Counted from the first letter of the stretch, positions 1-8,774 are shown. The stretch is 64,000 nucleotides of DNA from Candidatus Flexicrinis affinis (GCA_016716525.1 JADJWE010000001.1:248001-312000); one strand, 5' to 3'. Translations and numbers: made by a program. Notes: generated by a model from the sequence alone, not told the origin.

Positions 1-532
1 CTACATCACTGTCGCCGTCGCTGTGGTGCGTGTGGCAGTGCAGTTCACCTCTGTACCATCCGCTGTCCCGGCGCACATCCGGGCGAGGGGCGTTGCTGAG
101 TGGTAGGCGCTGCGGGAACGTCGTGCCGCTGTCGAGGTCCCCGATCGTCAACAGAATAGTCACGCGGTAGGCGCATCCGTCGTCCGCGACTTTGTATGCG
201 CCGAGGCTGATGTGCCATGTCCCCGACTGGATCGGGCCAGCCAAATAGCCGGGTGTCGACTCGTTTGCGGCGATGAAGAATGCGCTGCGGGCGCTGCCGC
301 TCCATCCCCGGAAGCCCTCGCCCATGAACGTATGCCCACGCGGGTCGAAGATTCCGATGTCGATCGTATTGCCGCCGGTCAGGTGCGGGTCGCTGCCGAT
401 GGCGGCGGAGTACGTGTATTCGACATCGATCCGTTCGGTGTGCGGCGGCACTTCGAACGGGAGCATGGGATAGGTCAGGGTTTGGCTGGGCGTCAGCGTG
501 CCTTCGAGAACGAGCGTCTCGTTTCGGCTCAT
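1..532 (-). CDS. CehA/McbA-family PHP metallohydrolase, C-terminus cut by the window edge
   Basis: The reading frame opens with ATG at 532 and stays open to base 1, so only the first 177 residues are visible. Residues 1-150 look like a beta-rich N-terminal domain. The PHP-domain metal motif starts at about residue 163 (GELHCHTHHSDGD, with His165 and His167 as the expected HxH ligands). This is the hallmark of the CehA/McbA family, hydrolases or phosphoesterases that are metal dependent. No signal peptide is seen, so it is probably cytoplasmic. Its ATG overlaps the TGA of the ATPase gene (ATGA, 529-532), so it is translationally coupled to a sugar importer operon. Substrate unknown; a phosphodiester or carbamate-type substrate is possible. 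Family call good, function open. Confidence 0.8.
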   Translation of the reverse strand, partial: MSRNETLVLEGTLTPSQTLTYPMLPFEVPPHTERIDVEYTYSAAIGSDPHLTGGNTIDIGIFDPRGHTFMGEGFRGWSGSARSAFFIAANESTPGYLAGPIQSGTWHISLGAYKVADDGCAYRVTILLTIGDLDSGTTFPQRLPLSNAPRPDVRRDSGWYRGELHCHTHHSDGDSDV

Positions 533-1611
533 TGCATCACCTGACCGTCCGGTCCATAGAAGAACAGGTGATCCGGTTCGAACGTCAGGTACACGTCGTG
601 CGGTAACGGCGGCGCCTCATCCTCGAACAGCCGCACCGTGACAAGCTGGTCGCCAACCCGGACGATGACAAGCGCCTCGCCGCCAAGCGTTTGTGTGACG
701 TACAGCGTGCCTTTGATGGCATCCGCAATCGGCTCAGTCAGAATTCGAATATGTTCTGGTCGTACCCCGAGCGTGAATTGGCTGCTTGCCGCGAACGTCT
801 TGGGCAGGTGCAGACCGTCGACGGACACAGCCTGCGGCGAATCACCGGCCTGAATATGAATCTTGCCCCCGTCGATAGTGCAGGGGAGCAGGTTCATGGG
901 CGGGTTGCCGATGAACGACGCCACGAACGTATTGACCGGATGGCGGTAGATGTCTAGCGGCGTGCCGGCCTGCATGATGCTGCCGTCCTTCATCACGACG
1001 ATCTTGTCGGCCAATGCCATCGCTTCGGCTTGATCGTGGGTGACGTACACGGCGGTGATACCGACCTCGCGCTGCAAGTGCTTGAGAAACGCGCGCGCTT
1101 CGAGGCGCAGTTTGGCATCCAGGTTGCTCAGCGGCTCGTCGAACAGGAACACCTGCGCGCGGTGGACGACGGCACGCGCTACGGCCACACGCTGCTGCTG
1201 CCCGCCGGAGAGCTGGCCCGGTCGCCGCGCCAGCAGTTCGCCGATCTGCAAGTTGTTCGCCACCGACTCGACCTGCGATGCGAGTTCGCTGTGTGGCACG
1301 CCGCGCACCTTGAGGGGGTACCCGATGTTGTCGAGGATCGTCATGTGCGGGTAGAGCGCGTAGTCCTGAAACACCATGGCGACATCGCGCGAGCGCGGCG
1401 GCAAACCCGTTACGTCCTTGCCATCGATGTGGATGCTGCCGCTGTCCGGCGACTCAAGACCGCTGATCATACGTAGGGTCGTGGTCTTGCCGCAGCCCGA
1501 CGGACCCAGCAGCGCGACGAATTCGCCGTCCGCCATCGACAGGCTGACATCGTTGACGGCGACCACTTTGCCAAACGTTTTGCGCAGGTTACGTAGTTCG
1601 ATCGAAGCCAT
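529..1611 (-). CDS. Carbohydrate ABC transporter ATP-binding protein (MalK/UgpC/MsmX type)
   Basis: This 360-residue protein is the cytoplasmic ATPase that powers a CUT1-type sugar importer. Visible motifs are Walker A GPSGCGKT (36-43), signature LSGGQQQR (134-141), Walker B VFLFDEP (154-160) and switch His192 in VTHDQAEAM. The last ~120 residues form the TOBE/OB regulatory domain typical of MalK and MsmX, and the length is normal for that family. It follows the two permease genes 3453-1624 in the same direction and ends in an ATGA overlap with the next gene. It is the only ATPase of this type in the window although there are four MalFG-type permease pairs, so it may serve several of them as MsmX does in Bacillus subtilis (inference). 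Confidence 0.95.
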   Translation of the reverse strand: MASIELRNLRKTFGKVVAVNDVSLSMADGEFVALLGPSGCGKTTTLRMISGLESPDSGSIHIDGKDVTGLPPRSRDVAMVFQDYALYPHMTILDNIGYPLKVRGVPHSELASQVESVANNLQIGELLARRPGQLSGGQQQRVAVARAVVHRAQVFLFDEPLSNLDAKLRLEARAFLKHLQREVGITAVYVTHDQAEAMALADKIVVMKDGSIMQAGTPLDIYRHPVNTFVASFIGNPPMNLLPCTIDGGKIHIQAGDSPQAVSVDGLHLPKTFAASSQFTLGVRPEHIRILTEPIADAIKGTLYVTQTLGGEALVIVRVGDQLVTVRLFEDEAPPLPHDVYLTFEPDHLFFYGPDGQVMQ

Positions 1612-1623
1612 CGATTCGCTCTT

Positions 1624-2448
1624 TCACTGCTTGATTCCGCCGAAGAAGCGGAAGCCATAGCGCCAATTGATCAACAGGTACAGCAGAATGACCGGCAGGG
1701 TGTACAGCACGGCATAAGCCGACACCAACCGGATTTGCGGCATGCCGCTTTCGACATCGTAGAACGAGTAGAACGTCACCGAGGCGGGCAGTAGGTTAGG
1801 GCTGCGCAAGAGGATGAACGGGATCAGGAACGCCCCCCACGCATTGACCAGCACCCAGATTCCGACGACCAGCACGCCGGGCCGCATAATCGGAAACGTC
1901 ACGTCACGGAAGATCTGGATTGGGGATGCCCCGGCCACCATGGCGGCTTCTTCGTACGAGCGGGGTACGCTGTCGACAAAGTCTTGCATGATGAAGATGG
2001 CCGATGGCAGCAGGCCCCCGATCATAACGATGATGACGCCGGTGTGGGTGTCGATCAGCCCGAGGTCGAAAATCAGCTTGAAGATCGGGACCATGCTGGC
2101 GGTGCCGGTAACGACCGACGAGAACAGGATCAGCACATAGGTCAGCACGTTGCGCCCGGGGATGCTCCCGCGCGACAGACCGTACGCAGCCAGTGCCGCA
2201 ACCGCGCTGGTGCCGACCATCGTGCCGACGCCGATAATGACGCTGTTCTGCAGCAGGCCGCGCATCGCCAGCTGATTGCTCAGGACTTCCTCGAAATTCG
2301 CCAGCGACGGGCTTTGCGGGATCGTCACCGAAAGCGACGCCTGCGGGTTGAACGGCGCGAATACGAACCACAACAGCGGCGTGACGAAGAAGGCCGCGAT
2401 CGCGACGACAAATACGGTCAGGATGATGCGTTGAATGGGCGATCTCAT
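1624..2448 (-). CDS. Carbohydrate ABC transporter permease, MalG/UgpE type
   Basis: A 274-residue inner-membrane permease subunit with about six hydrophobic helices, the first at residues 8-30. The ATPase-docking EAA loop is visible at 166-190 (EEAAMVAGAS followed by the conserved FP and P). It pairs with the MalF-type gene just upstream, which it overlaps by four bases (ATGA at 2445-2448), and is followed after 12 bases by the ATPase. Together with the binding protein at 3452-4813 it forms one CUT1 importer. The substrate cannot be read from the sequence. Confidence 0.93.
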   Translation of the reverse strand: MRSPIQRIILTVFVVAIAAFFVTPLLWFVFAPFNPQASLSVTIPQSPSLANFEEVLSNQLAMRGLLQNSVIIGVGTMVGTSAVAALAAYGLSRGSIPGRNVLTYVLILFSSVVTGTASMVPIFKLIFDLGLIDTHTGVIIVMIGGLLPSAIFIMQDFVDSVPRSYEEAAMVAGASPIQIFRDVTFPIMRPGVLVVGIWVLVNAWGAFLIPFILLRSPNLLPASVTFYSFYDVESGMPQIRLVSAYAVLYTLPVILLYLLINWRYGFRFFGGIKQ

Positions 2449-3347
2449 GCGGTCTGCCCCTGTCGATTGCGAGAGATGAACAGGTAAACGCTCGCCAATG
2501 CCAAGTTGATGATCATGACGACGACCGCGATGGCGCTGGCCTTGCCGAACTCGAAGAAGCGCAGGCCGACGTTATAGGTGTGAATGGCGATCACGTTGGA
2601 CTGATATGTCGGACCGCCGCCGGTGAGCAGGAACGGCGTGAAGGTGTTAAACGTCCACAAGGTGATCAGGATCAGGTCGGTGGCGATGTAGCGGCGCAGC
2701 AGCGGCAGCATGATATCGCGGAACTTCTGCCACGGACTTGCGCCGATGACGTCGGCGGTCTCCATGTACGAGGGCGGAATTGACGCCAACGCCGACGAGA
2801 ACAGCAGCATCGAGAAGGCTGTCCCGCGCCATGTGTTGAACAAGATGATGCTGAACAATGGGTAATCGAACAACCAGTCGAGCGGCCGCAGCCCCACCGC
2901 CTCCAGCATCTGATTGAGCGTGCCGTCAGGGTCGAGGTAGGCGAACCACGCGAACGCCACCACGACATCGGGGATGATCCACGCGGCAATCGCAAGCGTG
3001 TAGACCGTCTCGCGCAGCAGACCCTTGCGGTTGTTGAAGGCGACGGCGATTCCGAGACCGAGCATGGCTTGGCCGATCAATGCCGAGCCGATGACGAACT
3101 GTGCCGTCAGCCAGAGGCTGTGGCCCATCTCGCCGCGCCGCATCCAGTCTTGCGCGTCGAACAGGTCGATATAGTTCTGGAAACCGACGTTCTGCGGGTT
3201 CAGCGCGTTGGCCCCGACAAGCGTCTGGTTAGTGAAGCTCATCTGAAAGATCGAAAAGAACGGATACAGCAAGAACAAGGCGACGAACACGAGCGCAGGC
3301 GCGAGAAACAGCAGGCTCAGTTCGCGCGAGAGGATCGCTTTCTGCAT
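2445..3347 (-). CDS. Carbohydrate ABC transporter permease, MalF/UgpA type
   Basis: A 300-residue membrane protein with an N-terminal transmembrane helix at about 11-33 and further helices near 82-104, 118-136 and 165-188. The EAA-type loop lies at about 195-217 (METADVIGAS ... LPLL). It is the larger partner of the MalG-type subunit that overlaps its end. It is separated from the upstream binding-protein gene by 104 bases that hold a 13-bp stem-loop. Length and architecture are normal for the CUT1 family. Confidence 0.93.
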   Translation of the reverse strand: MQKAILSRELSLLFLAPALVFVALFLLYPFFSIFQMSFTNQTLVGANALNPQNVGFQNYIDLFDAQDWMRRGEMGHSLWLTAQFVIGSALIGQAMLGLGIAVAFNNRKGLLRETVYTLAIAAWIIPDVVVAFAWFAYLDPDGTLNQMLEAVGLRPLDWLFDYPLFSIILFNTWRGTAFSMLLFSSALASIPPSYMETADVIGASPWQKFRDIMLPLLRRYIATDLILITLWTFNTFTPFLLTGGGPTYQSNVIAIHTYNVGLRFFEFGKASAIAVVVMIINLALASVYLFISRNRQGQTA

Positions 3348-3406
3348 CAGTCGGTTCCGTTTCGGGTCGGGCGGACGAAGACGACGGCGGGCAGCGGTAC
3401 AGGCAG

Positions 3407-3438
3407 AGGGTGGAGCACCTGTATTGGTGCCCCACCCT
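3407..3438 (-). promoter_or_regulatory. Intercistronic stem-loop between binding-protein and permease genes
   Basis: Arms AGGGTGGAGCACC (3407-3419) and GGTGCCCCACCCT (3426-3438) pair over 13 bp with one mismatch or wobble and a 6-base loop. No T-run follows on the minus strand, so it is more likely an mRNA-stabilising or partial-termination element than a full terminator. The same position in four other importer operons of the window also carries a stem-loop. Confidence 0.75.
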
Positions 3439-3451
3439 TAGTCTTTACCTG

Positions 3452-4813
3452 TTACATGTCAAGCGGGATGCGGACGACGTTGTCCTCACCGACGATCTCG
3501 GTGACGGCCGCATCGTACGCTGCCATCGCCTCGGCCGGGGTCATTTCACCCGACACGATGCGCTCGGTCATGAGCTGGATCTGCGCGGAGACCTGATTGT
3601 ATTCCGGCAGCTGCGGGCGGATGGCCGACAACGGCAGGACCTCGCTGGCGATGCGGGTCATAATCTCATCGTTGGGGACCGCGACGTCTGTGCGGGCGCG
3701 GATACGGGGCTGCAGGACCTGCAGCGCATCTACCGATTCCTTGCTGAACATGAACGTCATCAGTTCCCACGCCAGCTCGGGGTTGGCGCTGTTGGCGTTG
3801 AGCACATAACCGGTACCGCCCGATGCCGACACGAAGTCCTGTCCGCGATAACCAGCGCCGGGCTCCATGGCCGGCATCATGGCGAAGGTCACCACTTCGT
3901 CGCGGTTGGCCATCGCGTAGTTGCCGGTTTCCGGGGCCAGCGGGCCGCGCCAGAAGAAGTCGCCTTCGACCAGCATAGCGGCCTCACCCTTCGAGAACGC
4001 CTCGAAGGAAAGGTCACGGCCGTTCTGGACAAGCTGCCAACGCACTTCGCCCAGCTCTTCTTCGATGTAGATGGTCTCGAACAGTTCGAGCGTGGCAAGA
4101 ATGGCCGGGCTGCTCACGATCCACTTGCCTTCGTCGAAGTCGTAGACGTGATGGCCTGCGCCGAGCAGCGCCATGATGTAGCCTTGCAGCGTCGAGGCCT
4201 CGCCCATAGCGGTGCCAGCGTTGAGCTGCAGCGGGGTCACGTCAGGCAGCGCAGCCTTGATGGCGCGCGCGGCGTCGAGCAGCTCTGCCCAGCTCGTGGG
4301 CTGCCAGTCAGCCGGCAGGCCCGCCTGCTCGAACAGGTCCATGCGGTACCAGATCACGCGGCCGTCGGTGCCGCGCGGGATGCCGAACAGCTCGCCGTCA
4401 AAGCTCATGATGGCCTGAATGCCTTCCGGCGTCACGCTCCAACCTTCCCAATCGAGCGCGGAATCGCCGACGATCTCGGTCAACGGGCTAAGCAGGCCGC
4501 CTTCGACGAACTCGGGAAGCCAGAAGCCATCAAAGGCGAGGATGTCCGCACCGGCGCCGGCGCCGAGGTCCAGCACGAGCTGCTGGCGCAGGTCTTCGCC
4601 GCTGCCGCTGAACTCGATGACGTTGACGGTGACCGGCGTACCGGCCTCAGCCATCATCGCCTCAAAGGCCGGCTTGACCGACTCGTTGAGCCATTGATAT
4701 TCGACGCCGCTTGCGCCGGCGATACTGATCTCGACCGGGTCTTGGGCGTGTACTGCGCCAAACAGCGCGAACACAAAAACGAATGCGAGGAGTAGTCTCA
4801 AGTGCTTGGACAC
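3452..4813 (-). CDS. Extracellular sugar-binding protein of ABC importer
   Basis: A 453-residue solute-binding protein of the bacterial extracellular solute-binding family 1 type. The start is a GTG at 4813 with GGAGG seven bases upstream. Residues 1-23 form a Sec signal peptide (hydrophobic core 8-20, probable cleavage VHA/QD). There is no lipobox cysteine. The mature part shows the usual features of sugar-binding proteins, for example the GIPRGTDGRVIWYRMDLF-type region near the first third. It is the first transporter gene downstream of the GntR/LacI-type regulator at 4863-5987 and is followed by a stem-loop and the permeases. Confidence 0.92.
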   Translation of the reverse strand: MSKHLRLLLAFVFVFALFGAVHAQDPVEISIAGASGVEYQWLNESVKPAFEAMMAEAGTPVTVNVIEFSGSGEDLRQQLVLDLGAGAGADILAFDGFWLPEFVEGGLLSPLTEIVGDSALDWEGWSVTPEGIQAIMSFDGELFGIPRGTDGRVIWYRMDLFEQAGLPADWQPTSWAELLDAARAIKAALPDVTPLQLNAGTAMGEASTLQGYIMALLGAGHHVYDFDEGKWIVSSPAILATLELFETIYIEEELGEVRWQLVQNGRDLSFEAFSKGEAAMLVEGDFFWRGPLAPETGNYAMANRDEVVTFAMMPAMEPGAGYRGQDFVSASGGTGYVLNANSANPELAWELMTFMFSKESVDALQVLQPRIRARTDVAVPNDEIMTRIASEVLPLSAIRPQLPEYNQVSAQIQLMTERIVSGEMTPAEAMAAYDAAVTEIVGEDNVVRIPLDM

Positions 4814-4862
4814 GTTCTTCCCTCCATGAAATGGGCATAGGTGAAAGCTGAAGGCGGAATCG

Positions 4863-5987
4863 TTACATAGCTGGTGGTGCCGTAGAACTTCGTTCGACGA
4901 GCGTGGTGGGCAGCAGTGTCAGAATCTCTCGATTGGCTTCTCCTTCCATCAGCGTGATTAAGCGTCTGGCGGCTTCAGAACCCATCAGGTGCGCGTTTTG
5001 GGCCACGGTGGTCAGCGGCGGGTTCTGATACTGCGCGATGTCCAGATCGTCGAACCCCACGACAGAGACGTCGTGCGGGTTTCGCAAACCGGCGGCAGCA
5101 ATGGCCCGCTGCACCCGAACTGCCATCCAATCATTGACGGCGAAGATCGCCGTGGGCCGCGTATGCGACTTAAGTCGTTCGATCAGCGGCTCGATTTCCG
5201 CCCGGTCGGCGGTGGCGTAGGCCTCGTACGAACTCATCTCGGCGTCGCCACCGATCAGGAACGGAGGGTCGGCGTCGAGTCCTTGCAGATGCAGCGCGTC
5301 CTGATAGGCCCGGTAACGCTCCGACACCGACCACAAATCCATGTGCGGCCGGGCGACAAACAGGATGCGCCGGTGGCCGAGACCGATCAAATGGTTCATG
5401 GCCTGCAGCCCGCCGGCGTAGTTGTTGCTGCTGATGCAGGGCAGGATGACGCCGTTCAGCGGTCGATCCATCAGTACGACCGGCACTCTGATGTCGCCCG
5501 ACGTGAGCATACGGTTCTGCAGCGTTCCGCGCACCGGCACCAGAATGACGCCTTGCACACCCTGCGCGACGAAGTCGGCCAGCAGTCGGTTTTCTTCGTC
5601 GAGGTCGCGGTCGGTACTGGCGAACAGCACGTTGCAGCTTGTCTTGCGAAGTACTTGTTCGGCCCCGGCAAGCAAACTCATCGCGAACGTGCCTCGGTAC
5701 TCGGGAATGATGAAAGCGACAGCACTGCGCCCGTTCTGTGGCTTGACCGGCTCGGCGACGAACGTACCCTTGCCGGCGACACGGTAGATCAGCCCTTCGT
5801 CCTGCGCCGACTGCCATGCGCGCTGCAAGGTCGCCCGGCTGATGTTGAGCGCCTCGACGAATTCCCACTCTCCGGGCAGCATATCGTGCGGCTTGAGCTG
5901 GCCGGTGACAATTTTGTGCCGGAGTTCGTCAAGAAGCTGAACGTGGAGCGGCAAAGAACTGTCTTTAGAAACTCGAAAATCGACCAT
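4863..5987 (-). CDS. AraR-like transcriptional regulator (GntR winged helix fused to LacI-type sensor)
   Basis: This 374-residue protein has a GntR winged helix-turn-helix at about 10-80 (LPLHVQLLDELRHKIVTGQL; ISRATLQRAW; GKGTFV) and a LacI/periplasmic-binding-like effector domain at about 88-370 (ending QNPPLTTVAQ ... VERSS). This hybrid architecture is that of AraR of Bacillus. It is expected to be a cytoplasmic repressor released by a sugar. It sits directly in front of the binding-protein/permease/ATPase genes on the same strand. A sigma70-like promoter and an AraR-like palindrome lie directly upstream, which supports autoregulation. The leader has only a weak ribosome site (AGG at about -11). 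Effector unknown; arabinose or another pentose is possible but not shown. Confidence 0.9.
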   Translation of the reverse strand: MVDFRVSKDSSLPLHVQLLDELRHKIVTGQLKPHDMLPGEWEFVEALNISRATLQRAWQSAQDEGLIYRVAGKGTFVAEPVKPQNGRSAVAFIIPEYRGTFAMSLLAGAEQVLRKTSCNVLFASTDRDLDEENRLLADFVAQGVQGVILVPVRGTLQNRMLTSGDIRVPVVLMDRPLNGVILPCISSNNYAGGLQAMNHLIGLGHRRILFVARPHMDLWSVSERYRAYQDALHLQGLDADPPFLIGGDAEMSSYEAYATADRAEIEPLIERLKSHTRPTAIFAVNDWMAVRVQRAIAAAGLRNPHDVSVVGFDDLDIAQYQNPPLTTVAQNAHLMGSEAARRLITLMEGEANREILTLLPTTLVERSSTAPPAM

Positions 5988-5993
5988 GTCTTA

Positions 5994-6009
5994 ACCTGTC
6001 CGGACATGT
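5994..6009. promoter_or_regulatory. Putative operator of the AraR-like regulator
   Basis: ACCTGTCC/GGACATGT is an inverted repeat with 14 of 16 positions symmetric, with the perfect core TGTCCGGACA. It has the spacing and the TGTnCGnACA core of the Bacillus AraR box (ATTTGTACGTACAAAT). It lies between the -10 element at 6012-6017 and the start codon at 5987, where a bound repressor would block transcription. Confidence 0.65.
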
Positions 6010-6011
6010 AC

Positions 6012-6040
6012 AGTCTAGCGCGTCCACGTTAAATTGCCAA
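6012..6040 (-). promoter_or_regulatory. Sigma70-type promoter of the AraR-like regulator/importer operon
   Basis: Read on the minus strand there is TTGGCA (-35, 6035-6040), a 17-base spacer and TAGACT (-10, 6012-6017). The expected start of transcription falls inside or next to the operator palindrome at 5994-6009. Confidence 0.6.
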
Positions 6041-6114
6041 CACTTTGGCTCTAACGAGGGTTCAACGCTGGTTCAAGAGTGTGTGAAGTCTGTGCGAAGT
6101 TTATTCCAACACGC

Positions 6115-7239
6115 TTATTGACGCGGGACGGCGCGCAGAATCTCCTCAATGAACTGCGCGTGACGCACGGCGTCGTCGACGACGCCGGGGGCGCGCTCGC
6201 CGGTACGGATGGCGTGCGCGAACGCAAGCAGTTCATTGTGGAATGCCTCGCGATACGAGACGATGACGCGCTTTTCCCATGCCAGCTCGCCGTCCCCGCC
6301 TTGCAGCACGACCGGCGTCGGAAGATTGCGGTAATACGGGCCGGGGAACTCCAGTCGCAAACGCTGGCGATTGCCGACCAGCGCGTACGTCTCGCGGTAG
6401 TCGTTGAGATACGGCAGATTGTGCCAATTGAGCGTGCAGCGCACCGCATTCGGAAACTCGATCAGCGTACTGATCGACATGCCCTGCCGCCAGACGTCGG
6501 TGTGCAGAACGCGCACCGGCTCACCAAGCAGGCCGAACAACACGTAGATTTGATGGATAACGCTCACGGTCAGCAGGCCGAACGCCACTTGGAGCGAGAC
6601 GTCGCCGGCGTGATCACCCAGCCCTTCGTCGCTGAGCAGGGCGGTCGGACCGATGGCGAGCCACTGCGCGATCCCCGCTTGCATCGCGCCCCACTCCGGC
6701 AGGTCGTAGTTGAACTGCGCAGTTTCGCCGTCACCCACGATGATCGGGTACGGCGCGCGGTTGAATTCGTCTGCGGCGTGCAGCACGGTACAGTCGACAT
6801 AAGCGAGGTCGTCGAACTGCGTTAGTTCGCGCATGGCGTAGGCGAAGGCTGGATCGTGCAGCTTGTGATAGCCGACCTGCACTACCCGATCTGAGCGCGC
6901 GGCGATGGCCGCGACCTCGTGCGCTTCGCGTACGTTCCACGCCAGCGGTTTCTCGACCAGTACGTGTTTGCCGGCGTTCAGCGCGTCGATCACGCTGTCG
7001 CGGTGCGATCCGGTGTGGCAGATGACCACCGCGTCGAGTACGTCGTCGGCCAGCATGTCGCGCCACGATTGATAACGGGCCGCGACACCGTAGCGGTCAC
7101 CGACAGCGTTGAGGACAGCGGGGTTGGTATCGGCGATGCTGTGCAGCGTAAGGCCGGGCGTCTCGACAAGGTGCGGCAGGTGCATGATCTGGGCGATTCC
7201 GCCGCAGCCGATTACGCCAATGCGCAGTGAATCCGTCAT
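6115..7239 (-). CDS. Gfo/Idh/MocA-family oxidoreductase
   Basis: A 374-residue cytoplasmic NAD(P)-dependent sugar dehydrogenase or related enzyme. The N-terminal Rossmann fold has GCGGIA at 11-16, and the family-defining EKP motif follows in VLVEKPLAWN at about residue 94. The C-terminal half is the usual alpha/beta substrate domain. GGAGG lies five bases before the ATG. It is last in the run of uronate genes on the minus strand, separated by 101 bases from uxaE, so it may be cotranscribed. Such enzymes oxidise or reduce hydroxyl groups of sugars, inositols or uronates; the substrate is not evident. Confidence 0.9.
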   Translation of the reverse strand: MTDSLRIGVIGCGGIAQIMHLPHLVETPGLTLHSIADTNPAVLNAVGDRYGVAARYQSWRDMLADDVLDAVVICHTGSHRDSVIDALNAGKHVLVEKPLAWNVREAHEVAAIAARSDRVVQVGYHKLHDPAFAYAMRELTQFDDLAYVDCTVLHAADEFNRAPYPIIVGDGETAQFNYDLPEWGAMQAGIAQWLAIGPTALLSDEGLGDHAGDVSLQVAFGLLTVSVIHQIYVLFGLLGEPVRVLHTDVWRQGMSISTLIEFPNAVRCTLNWHNLPYLNDYRETYALVGNRQRLRLEFPGPYYRNLPTPVVLQGGDGELAWEKRVIVSYREAFHNELLAFAHAIRTGERAPGVVDDAVRHAQFIEEILRAVPRQ

Positions 7240-7340
7240 CGTGTCCTCCGTGGAAGCCGAAGAGCCGCAATTGATCGCGGCGCGGTCTGCAATGGAGGGA
7301 CGCTAACACGCCAGCTTGGACTAGCGCAAGACTCTGCGAC

Positions 7341-8774
7341 TCAGTGTTGAGCCAGTGGCGCGAGGTGCTTGTCGAAATGGCGCTTGATGAGGTCGGCATA
7401 CGCATCATCGTGCGCGCGAACCAGCGCGTGCAGTTCCGGCCCGAACGTATCGAGCACCGACCCGAACGTGACGTGCAGCACCTGACGCGCGTCGAAGTCG
7501 TCCAACAGCGCGGGCAAGCGGTCGTCGGTGAGCGCCGACGATTCAGGCACGCGGGCGACCTCGGCCGAAACGTGATAGGTCTTGCGGTCGGCCTCATAGC
7601 GACTGCGCGCGAAATCGAGCACATGCCGGAACAGCGCCGGATCGACCTGCGCCATCAACCGCAGCGCCTCCAGATAGCTTGTGCCCGCGGTCTTGAGGTG
7701 TACCAACCCGTTCGTATAGCGCATGGCGATCGGGTAAACGCCGAATTTGTCCGAGCCGGTGTGCAGGCTGAGTTTGTAGCGGTTTCCGTAGTGGCGCATG
7801 ATGGCCGCGTGGCCGGCGATGTTGCGCTCCAGTTCGGCAAGGTCGCCGATGTAGTCGACGCCTTTCTCAAATCGGCCGACGAAGCGCGGCGCAAGGCTGA
7901 CGAACGGCACACCCATGCGGATCAGCTCGCCGGCGATGACGACGTGCTCGAGCAGCGAGGTGGTCGTGCCGGTTTCGTCCACGGAGACTTCCATCTCGAA
8001 CGCACCGCCGGAGACGGAATCGGACACGGCCCGCGTGACCCGTGCGGCATGGACGATGGCCGCGCCGTACTTGGCGAAGGCTTTCAGAAGCGCGGCCTCA
8101 TCGACAGGGCCGCCGGCAAGCGCCGCGACCCGGGCAGTCGCATAGCGTTCAACCGCTTGATCCCACGACGCGTGAAGCGCCTGCCAATCGAGGCGCACAA
8201 CTTTGGCGCGCAGCGTGTCGAGGTCGTCTGTCTCCGCCGCGTCGTCGACATGGTCGCCGGGGTCAACGGTGTAGAACGTATAGCCTGCATCGGCGAACGG
8301 CATCACGTCGAGTGGCTGTTTGAGATGATCGGCGTCGGCGCCCCATGGATCGCGCCAACCGGTCTCGAAGACCGCCCACATCGCGTCATCCAACACCTGC
8401 TGCGGCGTGCGCCCGGTGCGCGCGTTCTCACGCACCGACTGCTGCGCGAAGATCGGCGCGACGCCAGTTCCGCGCACGGCCGCGACGTGGCCCGGCGTGG
8501 CTTGCCCGAGCCGGTCACCGAACCCGGCCGACGTGACGAGGCCAAGCGGTACCGGCTTAAGCCACGGCAGGCGCTCACGCAGCACCGCCGCGTTGTGCGC
8601 CGACAGCGCCATGACCGCCGGTCCCCGGCCCGGTGCCGATTCGAAGTCCGCCGCGTCTCCGTCGACGTGCAGAAAGCGTTCGTGCGTGGCGGTGTGCTTG
8701 AGCATGCTGTAGGCGGTGCCGTCATGCTCGATCTGCGATCCCGGGACGACGGTCAGTCCATGGGCGTCGTTCAT
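7341..8774 (-). CDS. uxaE: Tagaturonate/fructuronate epimerase (UxaE family)
   Basis: A 477-residue protein recognised as the UxaE-type tagaturonate epimerase family (first described from Thermotoga), which interconverts D-tagaturonate and D-fructuronate and so joins galacturonate and glucuronate catabolism. The frame extends further upstream, but the start chosen is ATG 8774 (MNDAHGLTVV) because it overlaps the TGA of uxaC as ATGA (8771-8774). No signal peptide. Its position directly behind uxaC supports the assignment: UxaC makes tagaturonate, UxaE converts it. No uxaB-type tagaturonate reductase is present in the window, consistent with the epimerase route. Confidence 0.85.
   Translation of the reverse strand: MNDAHGLTVVPGSQIEHDGTAYSMLKHTATHERFLHVDGDAADFESAPGRGPAVMALSAHNAAVLRERLPWLKPVPLGLVTSAGFGDRLGQATPGHVAAVRGTGVAPIFAQQSVRENARTGRTPQQVLDDAMWAVFETGWRDPWGADADHLKQPLDVMPFADAGYTFYTVDPGDHVDDAAETDDLDTLRAKVVRLDWQALHASWDQAVERYATARVAALAGGPVDEAALLKAFAKYGAAIVHAARVTRAVSDSVSGGAFEMEVSVDETGTTTSLLEHVVIAGELIRMGVPFVSLAPRFVGRFEKGVDYIGDLAELERNIAGHAAIMRHYGNRYKLSLHTGSDKFGVYPIAMRYTNGLVHLKTAGTSYLEALRLMAQVDPALFRHVLDFARSRYEADRKTYHVSAEVARVPESSALTDDRLPALLDDFDARQVLHVTFGSVLDTFGPELHALVRAHDDAYADLIKRHFDKHLAPLAQH

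Noticed and set aside
3410..4795. 461-codon open frame on the plus strand opposite the first binding-protein gene
   Set aside because: Antisense shadow typical of GC-rich coding DNA; its translation is rich in Arg, His and Asp without domains, and the minus-strand protein has signal peptide and family features.
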